Positions 18,528 to 27,458 of a stretch of 64,000 bases of DNA are shown piece after piece. A program made the translations under genes and the position numbers. The DNA is taken from NCBI GenBank assembly GCA_024641025.1, contig JAHEDW010000001.1, forward strand, positions 31,567 to 95,566. Direction: 5' to 3'. The notes under the pieces are model-generated. The model worked only from the letters and a program-made list of their open reading frames with translations. It was not told the DNA's origin and did no database searches. Origin of the DNA: Gallionella sp. (lineage in GTDB: Bacteria > Pseudomonadota > Gammaproteobacteria > Burkholderiales > Gallionellaceae). The stretch's first letter is position 1. Each line of letters begins with the position of its first letter.

Positions 18528-20207
18528 ATGGCTTTGGTAAATCTGAAAGTGGGCGTACGTCTTGGCTTGGGCTTTGGCTTGTTACTGGTACTGATGACGT
18601 TGATGGCAGTTTTAGGAATGTCGCGAATTGACAATATCAAGAAAAATCTCGACTCCATTGTCGAACACGATGTTGCTGCAATGGGCTATGTCACAGAGAT
18701 GCGCGAGGCAGTCAATGCTATCGCGATCGCAACTCGCAATGTCGTGATGCTCACCAACCCTGAGGAAATTGAAGTTCAAACCCGGCGAATTGGCAGTGCA
18801 TGGGAATATTATGACTCGACAGCAGAATCTTTGGCAGCGATGGTCGGAAACGAAGCTGTACTTGTGTCAGTCAGTCAGGCCAGCGCAGCCACCAGGCCTT
18901 TGTTCAATAAGGTTACACAGCTTGCCGGTGAAAACAAGCGAGCGGAGGCAACTCAGTTCTTGCTAAAAGAAGTTCAACCCAGCCTGTCCAAGTGGTATGA
19001 CGCGATGAATGACATATTGACAGACCGGGAGAAGGTTATCGAAGAAAGTACAGATGCGGCGCATGCGGCATACAACTTTGCTCGTTGGTTGGTGCTTTCG
19101 CTTGCTGGTGCAGGGTTGGTACTTGGGACATTCATTGCATGGCTAATTGCCCGGTCGATTATTCGCCCGCTACACCGAGCGGTAGAAATTGCAAGCTCAG
19201 TATCCAAAGGCGACCTGACACAACATATCGAGGTCAAATCCAGAGATGAAACAGGCCAGTTGCTGCGTGCATTGAAGGAAATGAATGAAAACCTGATTGG
19301 TATCGTCAGCGGGGTACGCAGTACCACCGATGCGATCACAACTGCCTCACAGGAGGTCGCTGCGGGCAACAGCGATCTTTCACAGCGTACCGAGGAGCAG
19401 GCTTCCAGTCTGGAAGAGACCGCGTCAAGCATGGAAGAATTGACTTCGACGGTCAGGCAGAATGCTGAGAACGCCAAGCAGGCCAACCAATTGGCGGCGA
19501 ACGCTTCCGATGTTGCTGTCAAGGGCGGCCAAGTGGTCGGCGAGGTGGTGCAGACAATGTCATCGATCAGTGCCAGTTCGAAGAAGGTCGTCGACATCAT
19601 CAGCGTCATCGAGGGGATCGCATTCCAGACAAACATCCTGGCATTGAACGCGGCAGTGGAAGCGGCGCGTGCCGGCGAGCAAGGTCGTGGATTTGCGGTA
19701 GTGGCTTCAGAAGTGCGTAACTTGGCACAACGCTCGGCTGCGGCGGCCAAGGAGATCAAGGACCTGATCGGAGACTCGGTAGAGAAAGTGGATATTGGTG
19801 CCAAACAAGTAGAACAGGCGGGTGCGACGATGGAAGAGATTGTCAGTGCCGTAAAACGTGTCACCGATATCATGTCCGAGATCGCCGCCGCTTCGAATGA
19901 GCAGACTGCAGGAATCGAACAGGTGAACCAGGCAATCACCCAGATGGACGAAGTGACCCAACAGAACGCTGCGTTGGTTGAAGAAGCATCGGCAGCAGCC
20001 GAATCAATGCGCGAACAGGCAAAAGGCCTGTATACGGCGGTTAGTGTTTTCAAATTGGACCGCATCAAGGTCAAGGTTGATGCAAAAGCCGAGCCTGCAA
20101 AGGCTGCGTTAGCGCCAGTTTCCGAGATCTCAGCTGCATCGATCAGAAAGCAGCGCAAGCTGGCTAGGGCCGAGGAGATCAAAGACGGCGAGTGGAAAGA
20201 GTTCTAG
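18528..20207 (+). CDS. Methyl-accepting chemotaxis protein with C-terminal CheR tether
   Basis: 559 residues. TM1 is at about 10-30 and TM2 at about 187-210, enclosing a four-helix-bundle type periplasmic sensor of about 155 residues. A HAMP domain follows ([20 protein letters not shown]), then a classical signalling domain with methylation helices ([20 protein letters not shown]) and the tip [21 protein letters not shown]. The C-terminus is DGEWKEF, which fits the xWxxF pentapeptide bound by tether-dependent CheR and CheB. It is flanked by the duplicated cheW blocks. The ligand cannot be inferred. Confidence 0.93.
   Translation: MALVNLKVGVRLGLGFGLLLVLMTLMAVLGMSRIDNIKKNLDSIVEHDVAAMGYVTEMREAVNAIAIATRNVVMLTNPEEIEVQTRRIGSAWEYYDSTAESLAAMVGNEAVLVSVSQASAATRPLFNKVTQLAGENKRAEATQFLLKEVQPSLSKWYDAMNDILTDREKVIEESTDAAHAAYNFARWLVLSLAGAGLVLGTFIAWLIARSIIRPLHRAVEIASSVSKGDLTQHIEVKSRDETGQLLRALKEMNENLIGIVSGVRSTTDAITTASQEVAAGNSDLSQRTEEQASSLEETASSMEELTSTVRQNAENAKQANQLAANASDVAVKGGQVVGEVVQTMSSISASSKKVVDIISVIEGIAFQTNILALNAAVEAARAGEQGRGFAVVASEVRNLAQRSAAAAKEIKDLIGDSVEKVDIGAKQVEQAGATMEEIVSAVKRVTDIMSEIAAASNEQTAGIEQVNQAITQMDEVTQQNAALVEEASAAAESMREQAKGLYTAVSVFKLDRIKVKVDAKAEPAKAALAPVSEISAASIRKQRKLARAEEIKDGEWKEF
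19364..20000 (+). repeat. Signalling-domain segment shared with the receptor at 20833 (copy 1)
   Basis: From about 19364 the DNA encoding the receptor signalling domain is nearly identical to 21696-22332 (offset 2332), with scattered single-base differences. The sensor halves upstream are unrelated. Boundaries are by eye. The pattern suggests a duplicated or gene-converted cytoplasmic domain joined to different sensors. Confidence 0.8.
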
Positions 20208-20225
20208 TCGATTCAGGTCAGGTTA

Positions 20226-20755
20226 AAAAAGGAATCGAGCAAACTCAGTCAGGAGGACATCATGCAGGCAGACCAGGGACAAACAGCGGAAAGCGCCAGT
20301 CGTGAGCTGTTGACATTTACGCTGGGCAGCGAGGAATACGGGATAGACATCCTCAAGGTCCAGGAAATAAGGGGCTATGAGTCGGTCACCACGATAGCCC
20401 ATGCACCCGAATTCATCAAGGGCGTGATCAACTTGCGCGGCATCATCGTGCCGATCGTTGACATGCGCATCAAATTCAAGCTGGGCAATGTGGGCTATGA
20501 TCAAACAACCGTGGTGATCGTGCTCAACATCGGGAGCCGTGTGGTAGGCATGGTGGTAGATGGGGTCTCTGATGTGATTGCGCTTAAACCGGAACAGATT
20601 AAGCCTGCGCCGGAATTTGGAGCCAGTCTGGATACAAAGTATTTGCTAGGATTGGGGACGATTGACGAGCGCATGATCATCCTGGTGGACATTGAACGCT
20701 TGATGACGAGCAGGGATATGGAATTGATCGAGGCGGCAGAAACCGCTGGGTAGGC
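20226..20755 (+). repeat. 530-bp direct repeat, copy 2 (contains cheW)
   Basis: Second copy of the block at 17942-18471. It begins 18 bases after the stop of the intervening receptor gene and includes the ribosome site, all of cheW and two bases beyond its stop. No mismatch was found by eye. Recombination between the copies would remove the receptor at 18528 and one cheW while leaving an intact operon. Confidence 0.93.
20262..20753 (+). CDS. cheW: Chemotaxis adaptor CheW (copy 2 of an identical pair)
   Basis: A 163-residue CheW with the same sequence as the product of 17978-18469, including the same AGGAGG ribosome site. The lack of even silent differences points to very recent duplication or ongoing gene conversion. 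Because both copies are intact, extra adaptor dosage or pairing with each receptor is possible, but the sequence gives no sign of specialisation. Confidence 0.95.
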   Translation: MQADQGQTAESASRELLTFTLGSEEYGIDILKVQEIRGYESVTTIAHAPEFIKGVINLRGIIVPIVDMRIKFKLGNVGYDQTTVVIVLNIGSRVVGMVVDGVSDVIALKPEQIKPAPEFGASLDTKYLLGLGTIDERMIILVDIERLMTSRDMELIEAAETAG

Positions 20756-20763
20756 GCGTACTG

Positions 20764-20780
20764 ATATTAGCTGCTAATAT
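20764..20780. promoter_or_regulatory. 17-bp palindrome upstream of the second receptor gene
   Basis: ATATTAGC and GCTAATAT flank a single central T, 52 bases before the ATG of the receptor gene and just outside the end of the duplicated cheW block. The one-base centre fits a protein operator better than a terminator hairpin, and no T run follows. No regulator can be named. Confidence 0.4.
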
Positions 20781-20832
20781 TATGTCGTATGGGTTAATAA
20801 TTGAAATATCAATATAAATAGGAGTTTCCACG

Positions 20833-22548
20833 ATGTTCAAAAACATCAGTATTGGAGTGCGTCTTGGAGTGAGTATCGGGTTTGTGGTAGTACTGTTCTC
20901 CGCAACTATGTTTGCGGTTGGGACGGCACTATTTAATCTCACTAACGACGTCAAACAGATCAATGAAATAACGCTGCCGTACGTAATGGTGGCAGATGAA
21001 ATGGACCTTGGTCGTTCTGAAGTACAGCAATTCCTGACAGATGTTTCAGCTACTCACGACCGTGCTGCATACAAGGAAGCCGAAGAGTCGGCTAACAGGT
21101 TTTTGAATGGAACTGAAAAGTTCAAGGAGTTGTACAGAAGGAATAATGACACTTTCAACCTAAAACAGATTGAAGACATCGAGGTAAGCTTCAACAAATT
21201 CTATAACAGTGGAAAAGTGATGGCAGAGGCCTATATCAATAACGGGATTGATGCAGGCAATCTGCTGATGAAAGGCACTGACCAGATAGCCGGTTTTGAC
21301 CAGGACAGCGAAGCAATTGCCAGTAGTCTGGAAAAATTTCGTACTCAACAAGTTGCCGAGGCAAACAAGATCACTTTAGGTGCCGTGAGTGCAGCCAACA
21401 CAACAATGTTTGTGATGATTTGGGGTGGTATCGCCGCGGCACTTGCGGCTGCTATTTTGGGAGTTTGGATTGTCAGGAGCATTCTGCGTCAACTTGGAGG
21501 GGAACCTGCATATGTGGCGGAAGTCGTTTCGAAAGTTGCAGACGGTGATTTGACAGTTCAAGTACACACAAAAGCAAACGACAACAAAAGCATGCTGTTT
21601 GCCATCAGGGGTATGGTAGAAAAATTAATTAGTATTGTCAGTGATGTACGAACAACTACCGACGGAATAACAACATCCTCGCAAGAGGTTGCTATGGGCA
21701 ACAGCGATCTTTCGCAGCGTACCGAGGAGCAGGCTTCCAGCCTGGAAGAGACCGCGTCAAGCATGGAAGAACTAGCCTCGACGGTCAGGCAGAATGCTGA
21801 GAACGCCAAGCAGGCCAACCAATTGGCGGCGAACGCTTCCGGCGTTGCTGTCAAGGGCGGCCAAGTGGTCGGCGAGGTGGTTCAGACGATGGCTTCGATC
21901 AGTACGAGCTCTAAGAAGATCGTCGACATCATCAGCGTCATCGAGGGGATCGCATTCCAGACAAACATCCTGGCATTGAACGCGGCAGTGGAAGCGGCGC
22001 GTGCCGGCGAGCAAGGTCGTGGATTTGCGGTGGTGGCCTCAGAAGTACGTAACCTTGCGCAACGCTCGGCTGCGGCATCCAAAGAGATCAAGGACCTGAT
22101 CGGAGACTCGGTAGAGAAAGTGGATATTGGTGCCAAACAAGTGGAACAGGCGGGTGCGACGATGGAAGAGATCGTCACCGCGGTAAAACGGGTCACTGAC
22201 ATCATGTCCGAGATTGCCGCTGCCTCGAACGAGCAAAGCATGGGCATTGAGCAGGTAAACCAGGCAATCACCCAGATGGACGAAGTGACCCAGCAGAACG
22301 CCGCGTTGGTTGAAGAGGCGGCTGCAGCTTCAGAATCGATGCGAGAACAAGCCAATTCCTTGTACGTAGCGGTGAGCGCATTCAAACTGAAGAAATCCAA
22401 AGAAGGTACGCAAACACCTGTCGCCAAGCCATCGGTTAGGCCTCCCGTAGCTCGTGTGGAAGTTGAAAGGCGTGATTCCATGCCCCCGAAAGAGCGTAAA
22501 CTCATCAAGGCCAAGGATAATAAGGACGGTGAATGGAAAGAATTCTAG
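20833..22548 (+). CDS. Methyl-accepting chemotaxis protein with C-terminal CheR tether
   Basis: 571 residues. TM1 is at about 12-35 and TM2 at about 194-216. The periplasmic helical sensor between them is unrelated in sequence to that of the neighbouring receptor. A HAMP-type segment (LGGEPAYVAEVVSKVADGDL) leads to a signalling domain nearly identical to that of the receptor at 18528, including the tip and methylation helices. The protein ends in DGEWKEF, the xWxxF tether. AGGAG lies nine bases before the ATG. It is followed by cheR, cheD and cheB, whose products would act on it. Confidence 0.93.
   Translation: MFKNISIGVRLGVSIGFVVVLFSATMFAVGTALFNLTNDVKQINEITLPYVMVADEMDLGRSEVQQFLTDVSATHDRAAYKEAEESANRFLNGTEKFKELYRRNNDTFNLKQIEDIEVSFNKFYNSGKVMAEAYINNGIDAGNLLMKGTDQIAGFDQDSEAIASSLEKFRTQQVAEANKITLGAVSAANTTMFVMIWGGIAAALAAAILGVWIVRSILRQLGGEPAYVAEVVSKVADGDLTVQVHTKANDNKSMLFAIRGMVEKLISIVSDVRTTTDGITTSSQEVAMGNSDLSQRTEEQASSLEETASSMEELASTVRQNAENAKQANQLAANASGVAVKGGQVVGEVVQTMASISTSSKKIVDIISVIEGIAFQTNILALNAAVEAARAGEQGRGFAVVASEVRNLAQRSAAASKEIKDLIGDSVEKVDIGAKQVEQAGATMEEIVTAVKRVTDIMSEIAAASNEQSMGIEQVNQAITQMDEVTQQNAALVEEAAAASESMREQANSLYVAVSAFKLKKSKEGTQTPVAKPSVRPPVARVEVERRDSMPPKERKLIKAKDNKDGEWKEF
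21696..22332 (+). repeat. Signalling-domain segment shared with the receptor at 18528 (copy 2)
   Basis: Counterpart of 19364-20000. Long identical runs are broken by single substitutions, many of them synonymous. It is therefore older, or less recently converted, than the cheW repeat, which shows no differences. Limits are approximate. Confidence 0.8.
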
Positions 22549-22642
22549 GAGTGTCCACATACCGCTTACTTGGCAGCACCAGTTTTTGGACTGTGTATGT
22601 TGAGTTTCAGGTAGTTAATATAGTCCAGTAATTCGAGAAGCC

Positions 22643-23518
22643 ATGAGTTCTATACTGCCTTCAAGCAGTGGACGTGATCGTGAGTTCAAATTCACTCAAG
22701 ATGATTTTGAGCGGGTGTCCAAGTTGATTTATGAGCATGCAGGCATTTCCCTTAAATCCTCGAAGCAGGACATGGTTTACAGTCGTCTGGCACGAAGAGT
22801 GCGCGCGACCGGCTTCGATAATTTCAGGGATTATCTGGATTACGTGGGTAAGAATGACCCGGTCGAATGGGAAGCGTTCGTTAACTCACTTACTACTAAT
22901 CTGACGTCATTTTTTCGTGAGCCTCATCACTTCCCTTTGCTGGCGGAACATGTAATCAAACAGGGAAGAAGCCATCAAATAAGCTTATGGTGTTCAGCTG
23001 CTTCAACTGGAGAAGAACCATACTCCATAGCAATGACCATGGTGGATGCATTTGGAAGTTTCTCGCCACCTGTTTCCATTTTAGCCACCGACGTAAATAC
23101 AACTGTACTCGCGAAAGCGGAATCGGGTGTATACCCTATCGAACACGTCGAAAAGCTTCCAGCAGACAAGGTGAAGCGATTTTTTCTCAGGGGAACGGGA
23201 ACCCAGTCAGGATTTGTAAAGGTAAGACCGGAATTGCAGGATATGATCACATTTCGGCCAGCCAACCTGCTTGCGGAAAGCTTGCCGATACGCGGCCCCC
23301 TTGATGCGATCTTTTGCCGTAATGTGATGATATATTTCGACAAGCAGACGCAACTCAAGATACTGCAGCGTTTTGTTCCGCTATTGCAGCCTGACGGACT
23401 GGTTTTCGCGGGACATTCGGAAAGTTTTTATAATGCCTCACACTTGTTCAGACTGCGCGGTAAAACAGTATACGAATTGGTTAAACCTTATTCACATGAA
23501 CGACAAGAAAATATATAA
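22643..23518 (+). CDS. cheR: Chemotaxis protein methyltransferase CheR
   Basis: 291 residues. The N-terminal helical domain carries FVNSLTTNLTSFFREPHHF, typical of the CheR substrate-binding region. The SAM-binding fold follows with CSAASTGEEPYSIAM and ILATDVNT, then the CheR signature IFCRNVMIYFD. It methylates glutamates on the receptor signalling helices using S-adenosylmethionine. The two receptors just upstream end in WxxF tethers, which suits a tether-dependent CheR. It is followed by cheD and cheB in the usual order. Confidence 0.95.
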   Translation: MSSILPSSSGRDREFKFTQDDFERVSKLIYEHAGISLKSSKQDMVYSRLARRVRATGFDNFRDYLDYVGKNDPVEWEAFVNSLTTNLTSFFREPHHFPLLAEHVIKQGRSHQISLWCSAASTGEEPYSIAMTMVDAFGSFSPPVSILATDVNTTVLAKAESGVYPIEHVEKLPADKVKRFFLRGTGTQSGFVKVRPELQDMITFRPANLLAESLPIRGPLDAIFCRNVMIYFDKQTQLKILQRFVPLLQPDGLVFAGHSESFYNASHLFRLRGKTVYELVKPYSHERQENI

Positions 23519-23559
23519 CACAACAGATTGGACAGTTAAGTCGGAAGGGTCGGTTCAGT

Positions 23560-24174
23560 ATGGCTGAGCATGGCTTCGAAGAGATACTTTCGCCACATCT
23601 TTATTACGATCGTGAGCATAAATCCGAGGCGGCCAAGATATTGCCTGGAGAATATTATGCGACTGCCCGCAATATGGTTCTGGTCACTGTACTGGGTTCC
23701 TGTGTATGTGCATGCATACGCGACAGGACTAGCAGGATAGGAGGAATGAACCATTTCATGTTACCCGAAAGCGGACAGGACAGAAACAATCCGCTGGGTG
23801 AGTCGGCCCGCTATGGTACCTATGCCATGGAAATATTGATCAACCAGCTGCTCAAAATGGGTGCCAAACGCAGCAACTTGGAGGCGAAGGTATTCGGTGG
23901 TGCATCGGTATTACGCGGATTTACCGTCAATAACGTCGGCGAGAGAAATGCTGAATTCGTTTTGCAGTTTCTAAAAACAGAACAAATTTCGGTAGTAGCA
24001 CAGGACCTGCTCGATATCTATCCGCGCAAGGTCTATTTCTTTCCCGGTACCGGTTTGGTAAGGGTCAAGGCATTGCGCAATGTACATAACGATACGATCA
24101 TCAGCAGAGAAGCTGAGTACAACAAGCGGCTGCAATATTCCAAGCTCGAAGGAGATGTGGAATTGTTTGGCTAA
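23560..24174 (+). CDS. cheD: Chemoreceptor glutamine deamidase CheD
   Basis: 204 residues. The catalytic cysteine C48 lies in LGSCVCACI and the histidine H65 in GGMNHFMLPES, the CheD signature. KVFGGASVL and AQDL fit the rest of the fold. CheD deamidates receptor glutamines so that they become methylation sites. The C-terminus reads EGDVELFG, much like the GDIELF end of the FQDxxxQ membrane protein at 14166. The start ATG at 23560 lies 41 bases after cheR; it has no in-frame rival that keeps the fold. Confidence 0.95.
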   Translation: MAEHGFEEILSPHLYYDREHKSEAAKILPGEYYATARNMVLVTVLGSCVCACIRDRTSRIGGMNHFMLPESGQDRNNPLGESARYGTYAMEILINQLLKMGAKRSNLEAKVFGGASVLRGFTVNNVGERNAEFVLQFLKTEQISVVAQDLLDIYPRKVYFFPGTGLVRVKALRNVHNDTIISREAEYNKRLQYSKLEGDVELFG

Positions 24175-24278
24175 GGAAAGGAACAGCCATATATACTGGT
24201 CAGATATGTAAATACGCCAGTCACAGGCAACTAGTAAGGCCATATCAGATTCAACCGGACTGTTAAACCGGAGTAATC

Positions 24279-25364
24279 ATGAAAAATCGCAAGATCAAGG
24301 TGTTGGTAGTTGACGATTCCGCGCTGATCCGTGCCGTGATGAAGGAGATCATCAATCGGGAAAGGGATTTGGAGTGCGTGGGAGTTGCACCTGATCCGCT
24401 AGTGGCACGCGAGATGATCAAGTCCCTCAATCCGGACGTACTGACTCTGGATGTGGAAATGCCGAAGATGGACGGGCTGGACTTTTTGGAGCGACTGATG
24501 CGCTTGCGGCCAATGCCGGTACTCATGGTCTCAACGCTTACCGAACTCGGCTCCGACATCACTTTCCGTGCCCTTGAATTGGGCGCAGTTGATTTTGTTT
24601 CCAAGCCAAAACTGGATATTGCTCGGGGCATGGAAGAATATGCCATCCAAATAACTGACAAAATTCGCGCTGCCGCCCAAGCGCAGGTTGGAAAAGCCAC
24701 AGCTGTCACGGCCAATGAGAAATATTCAGCAGATGCGATATTGCCAACTGTTTCTGGACGGTTTGTTTCAACTGAAAAACTTATCGTTATAGGCGCTTCA
24801 ACCGGAGGTACTGAAGCGATTAAGGAGATATTGACCAAACTACCAGCAGATGCGCCGGGCGTTCTGGTGACTCAACATATGCCAGAACACTTTACCAAGT
24901 CGTTCGCGGACCGTCTGGATACGCTGTGCAGGATCTCAGTCAAAGAAGCAGAGCATAACGAGCGTATCCTTCCTGGGCACGCCTATATTGCTCCGGGCCA
25001 CTCGCATTTGCTGCTAAAGCGTAGTGGAACAAATTATATGACCCAACTGGATCAAGGAGAGTTGGTCAATCGACATCGACCTTCCGTTGATGTGCTTTTC
25101 CGTTCGGCAGCCAACGCTGCGGGATCAAACGCCTTGGGAATCATACTGACCGGCATGGGCAAGGATGGCGTGCAGGGCCTGCTGGAATTGAAAAAAGCAG
25201 GTGCCCACACCATTGCCCAGAATGAAGCAAGTTGCGTTGTGTTTGGTATGCCAAAGGAAGCGATTGCAGCGGGTGGCGTGCGTGAAGTACTTCCTCTACA
25301 GGATATCGCAAAGCGGACTATGGAATATCTCGAATCCCGTGGTGCTAGAAACACCCGTGTATAA
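24279..25364 (+). CDS. cheB: Chemotaxis methylesterase/response regulator CheB
   Basis: 361 residues. The N-terminal receiver (VVDDS, D58 in [11 protein letters not shown], lysine in VSKPK) regulates a C-terminal methylesterase with the catalytic triad S174 ([10 protein letters not shown]), H200 (TQHMPEH) and D296 (GMGKDG). It removes methyl groups from, and can deamidate, receptors once phosphorylated by CheA. CGGAG precedes the ATG. It is the last gene of the cluster and a strong hairpin terminator follows 61 bases later. Confidence 0.96.
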   Translation: MKNRKIKVLVVDDSALIRAVMKEIINRERDLECVGVAPDPLVAREMIKSLNPDVLTLDVEMPKMDGLDFLERLMRLRPMPVLMVSTLTELGSDITFRALELGAVDFVSKPKLDIARGMEEYAIQITDKIRAAAQAQVGKATAVTANEKYSADAILPTVSGRFVSTEKLIVIGASTGGTEAIKEILTKLPADAPGVLVTQHMPEHFTKSFADRLDTLCRISVKEAEHNERILPGHAYIAPGHSHLLLKRSGTNYMTQLDQGELVNRHRPSVDVLFRSAANAAGSNALGIILTGMGKDGVQGLLELKKAGAHTIAQNEASCVVFGMPKEAIAAGGVREVLPLQDIAKRTMEYLESRGARNTRV

Positions 25365-25425
25365 AGGACTACTAGATCAAATATAAGGTATATCGAGCGA
25401 GTTGAATCGTAACGAATAACGAAAC

Positions 25426-25457
25426 AAAACACCGCTGCTGTTCAGCAGCGGTGTTTT
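25426..25457. terminator. Bidirectional intrinsic terminator between cheB and the PstS-like gene
   Basis: A perfect 14-bp stem (AAAACACCGCTGCT with AGCAGCGGTGTTTT) encloses a four-base loop, GTTC. A-rich sequence on the left and T-rich on the right give U tracts in both directions, so it can end both the chemotaxis transcript and the convergent minus-strand transcript. Confidence 0.9.
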
Positions 25458-25472
25458 GAATTTTGGCCAGGA

Positions 25473-25874
25473 TTATTTGACTACATTCACACCCGAAGGG
25501 GCAGAGGAAACATAACCGACAGATCCAGGAGTGCGCTTTATGTAATCGATTACTTCTGCATCACCCGATTTTATTGCTGGGGGGGTCAGGCCATCGCGAA
25601 ATGATTTCTTGGTCCATGAGCTACTGTATTTGCTTTTGGTCATATCCAAGTATTTCGTCAAAAAGCTGTCCTGCATTGAAGCATTATCGACGGGAATCAG
25701 CTTTGTGCCGCCAGAGAATTGCTTTTCTCCGAGAAAGATATCCTTCACGTCGCCAGCAGAGATTGTTGTTGCTGGATGGGTAATGATAACCACGTCAGCG
25801 GCATTCGCTAGTTGTGGCAACAACAAAACCAGCAGAACGGCAGAAATATATCTGAAGAAAGTTGATTTCATCAT
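25473..25874 (-). CDS. Small periplasmic PstS-like substrate-binding protein
   Basis: 133 residues with a signal peptide (hydrophobic core LLVLLLP, cleavage near ANA|AD). The mature part matches the short single-lobe PstS-like family: DIFLGEKQFSGGTKLIPVD, SSWTKKSFRDG and IDYIKRTPGSVGYVS. The start is the ATG at 25874, seven bases after AAGGAG; an upstream TTG is less likely. At this size it is only about half a full phosphate-binding protein, so transport is unsure. It lies 18 bases downstream of a porin gene on the same strand and probably forms one unit with it. No permease or ATPase is nearby. Confidence 0.75.
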   Translation of the reverse strand: MMKSTFFRYISAVLLVLLLPQLANAADVVIITHPATTISAGDVKDIFLGEKQFSGGTKLIPVDNASMQDSFLTKYLDMTKSKYSSSWTKKSFRDGLTPPAIKSGDAEVIDYIKRTPGSVGYVSSAPSGVNVVK

Positions 25875-25892
25875 GCTCAATCTCCTTATAGC

Positions 25893-27035
25893 TTAGAAGC
25901 GAATTGCGAACTGTGCGAGGAATCTGCGATAGTCATACGGCGTTCTACCTGCTTCGGCAGCAAACTTCGAATTGTTCAGCTCAAACTTCAACGATGTGGT
26001 CTGGTTAAGGTCATACTTGAGACCTACTGCTTGCCGGAAGTAGGACTGACCGTTGTCCTGCATGGCAAAGTAATTGTCAGCCTGGTCCAGAACAGTCTTT
26101 TCAACGCGGAAATAAGGTGTCACGCCGTTAAAATTCCTGCCTAGCTGCAGATAGTCGGCCCAACTGCTGTGAGATCCAGTTCCCCCGCTTTGATCGGCAT
26201 CGCTGAAGCGATAATATTCACCTAGGATTTCCCAGTTGTTTTCCTGATAGATCACTGCGGCGCCAGCCATGCTCAGTTCAGTTTTATTCGGCGGAGCATC
26301 ATCATCGACGACATCGCCACGCAGACCATATAGTGACATTCTCAGTCCATCCGCCATGCCGGAGAACTCATAACCGAGGTTGAATCCGATCATGGCCTGG
26401 TTGTTATTGTCCCCTGCTGTCTGAATGTCCAATACGTTTCCTGCAATCGCTGGTCCATTACCTGCGTAGACATCATATATGAGCTTTCCGTCACCCGCTC
26501 TCATTTTTCCGGTAGCCCAAAGACCGACCATGTGTGCAGGTAGAATGCCACCCTTGTCCTCGAAATCGAGGAAGCGGGGCCTTGATACGGCGGTCTGCAT
26601 CTGGGCTCCATGGTGAAAGGCAGTATTCCAGTAACCGTAAGGTGTGTGATAGCGACCAGCCCACAGCGTGGCGTTGTCGCTGAAGGTGTAACCGACTTGC
26701 GCCCTTTCAAGATCTGTTGCAAGGGAACCTTCGGGAGTAGTCTCGAAAATAAGTTCAATTAATCCCTTAACGTTACCTTCGAATTGTGGTGTCAAATATA
26801 TGTCTAGGGATCCGACATTAAAGCCTCTTGGAAGATCGGGCAATGCGGGATTGTTAGCGTCCTTGCTGTTGGTGTAATAGCCCACGTCTAGGAAACCATG
26901 CAAAGGTACCCCTTCAATTTCAGCCTGTGCCAAAACAGGTGAGAATAACAATATGCCAGCTATCGTCAATTTCAACAATGCTGAAAATTTTCCTTGCTTG
27001 ATATGATTCATTTTCATTATTTTTGCAGTTACCAT
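25893..27035 (-). CDS. Outer-membrane porin, substrate unknown
   Basis: 380 residues from the ATG at 27035, which has GGAGG seven bases upstream; an alternative start 51 bases upstream lacks one. The signal peptide ends near AQA|EI. The mature protein shows alternating beta-strand patterns, early GFLDVGYYT and a C-terminal phenylalanine (LAQFAIRF), typical of outer-membrane barrels. Stretches such as AGRYHTPYGYWNTAFHHG resemble phosphate/pyrophosphate-type or related porins. The adjacent PstS-like gene hints at an oxyanion, but that is inference. Confidence 0.8.
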   Translation of the reverse strand: MVTAKIMKMNHIKQGKFSALLKLTIAGILLFSPVLAQAEIEGVPLHGFLDVGYYTNSKDANNPALPDLPRGFNVGSLDIYLTPQFEGNVKGLIELIFETTPEGSLATDLERAQVGYTFSDNATLWAGRYHTPYGYWNTAFHHGAQMQTAVSRPRFLDFEDKGGILPAHMVGLWATGKMRAGDGKLIYDVYAGNGPAIAGNVLDIQTAGDNNNQAMIGFNLGYEFSGMADGLRMSLYGLRGDVVDDDAPPNKTELSMAGAAVIYQENNWEILGEYYRFSDADQSGGTGSHSSWADYLQLGRNFNGVTPYFRVEKTVLDQADNYFAMQDNGQSYFRQAVGLKYDLNQTTSLKFELNNSKFAAEAGRTPYDYRRFLAQFAIRF

Positions 27036-27458
27036 TTGTGGCCTCCGAAATTTATGGAATGAAATTAGCGGATACATACTGCACAAGCTCCCTGATAGAA
27101 CAACTCGAAATTTCTCATGCCAAGGTGCTGAAACCTGAAAGCCAGTACCACTCTAAAGTGATTATTTGCTTGAAGGAATATTTTTTGGCGCCGAGTCCGC
27201 CCAGATGCTAGAGCAAACCTGCCGTTCCTGCAACTGATTCGTCAAGCACGGCCAATGAAGATCAATAACTTACGTTCAGAATATGTTCAGAGAGCCTGGA
27301 CAGATTCGCACGAACCACCGTGAAGATCGGAAATGTGTCATGCTAGTAACATCCACATTTGCTGGATAGATACTGACCTTGCTGCAAAGCGAGACCCCAA
27401 ATTATAAATTACTTTGATAGAAATTGTGCCGCCCGCCCCTGAAGGCTACAATGACACC
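27036..27458. other. Divergent intergenic region between the porin gene and yqgE, with a 7-bp inverted repeat
   Basis: About 420 bases without a convincing gene. It must hold the promoters of the minus-strand porin unit and of yqgE. AAATGTG at 27331-27337 and CACATTT at 27354-27360 form an inverted repeat with a 16-base spacer, a possible operator. I found no clear sigma-70 boxes and no convincing Pho box. Short open frames here look random. Confidence 0.5.

Noticed and set aside
18974..20182. 402-aa open frame on the minus strand opposite the first tethered receptor
   Set aside because: It follows the codon structure of the receptor on the plus strand, is rich in Ser/Ala/Thr/Cys as such shadows are, and has no recognisable domain.
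17891..20504. Identical long open frames on the minus strand opposite both cheW copies
   Set aside because: They are antisense shadows of the duplicated cheW; composition (many Ala, Asp, His runs) and lack of ribosome sites argue against real genes.
27300..27360. Pho box upstream of the porin unit
   Set aside because: TGTCAT followed by a weak second half does not match the direct-repeat consensus well enough.
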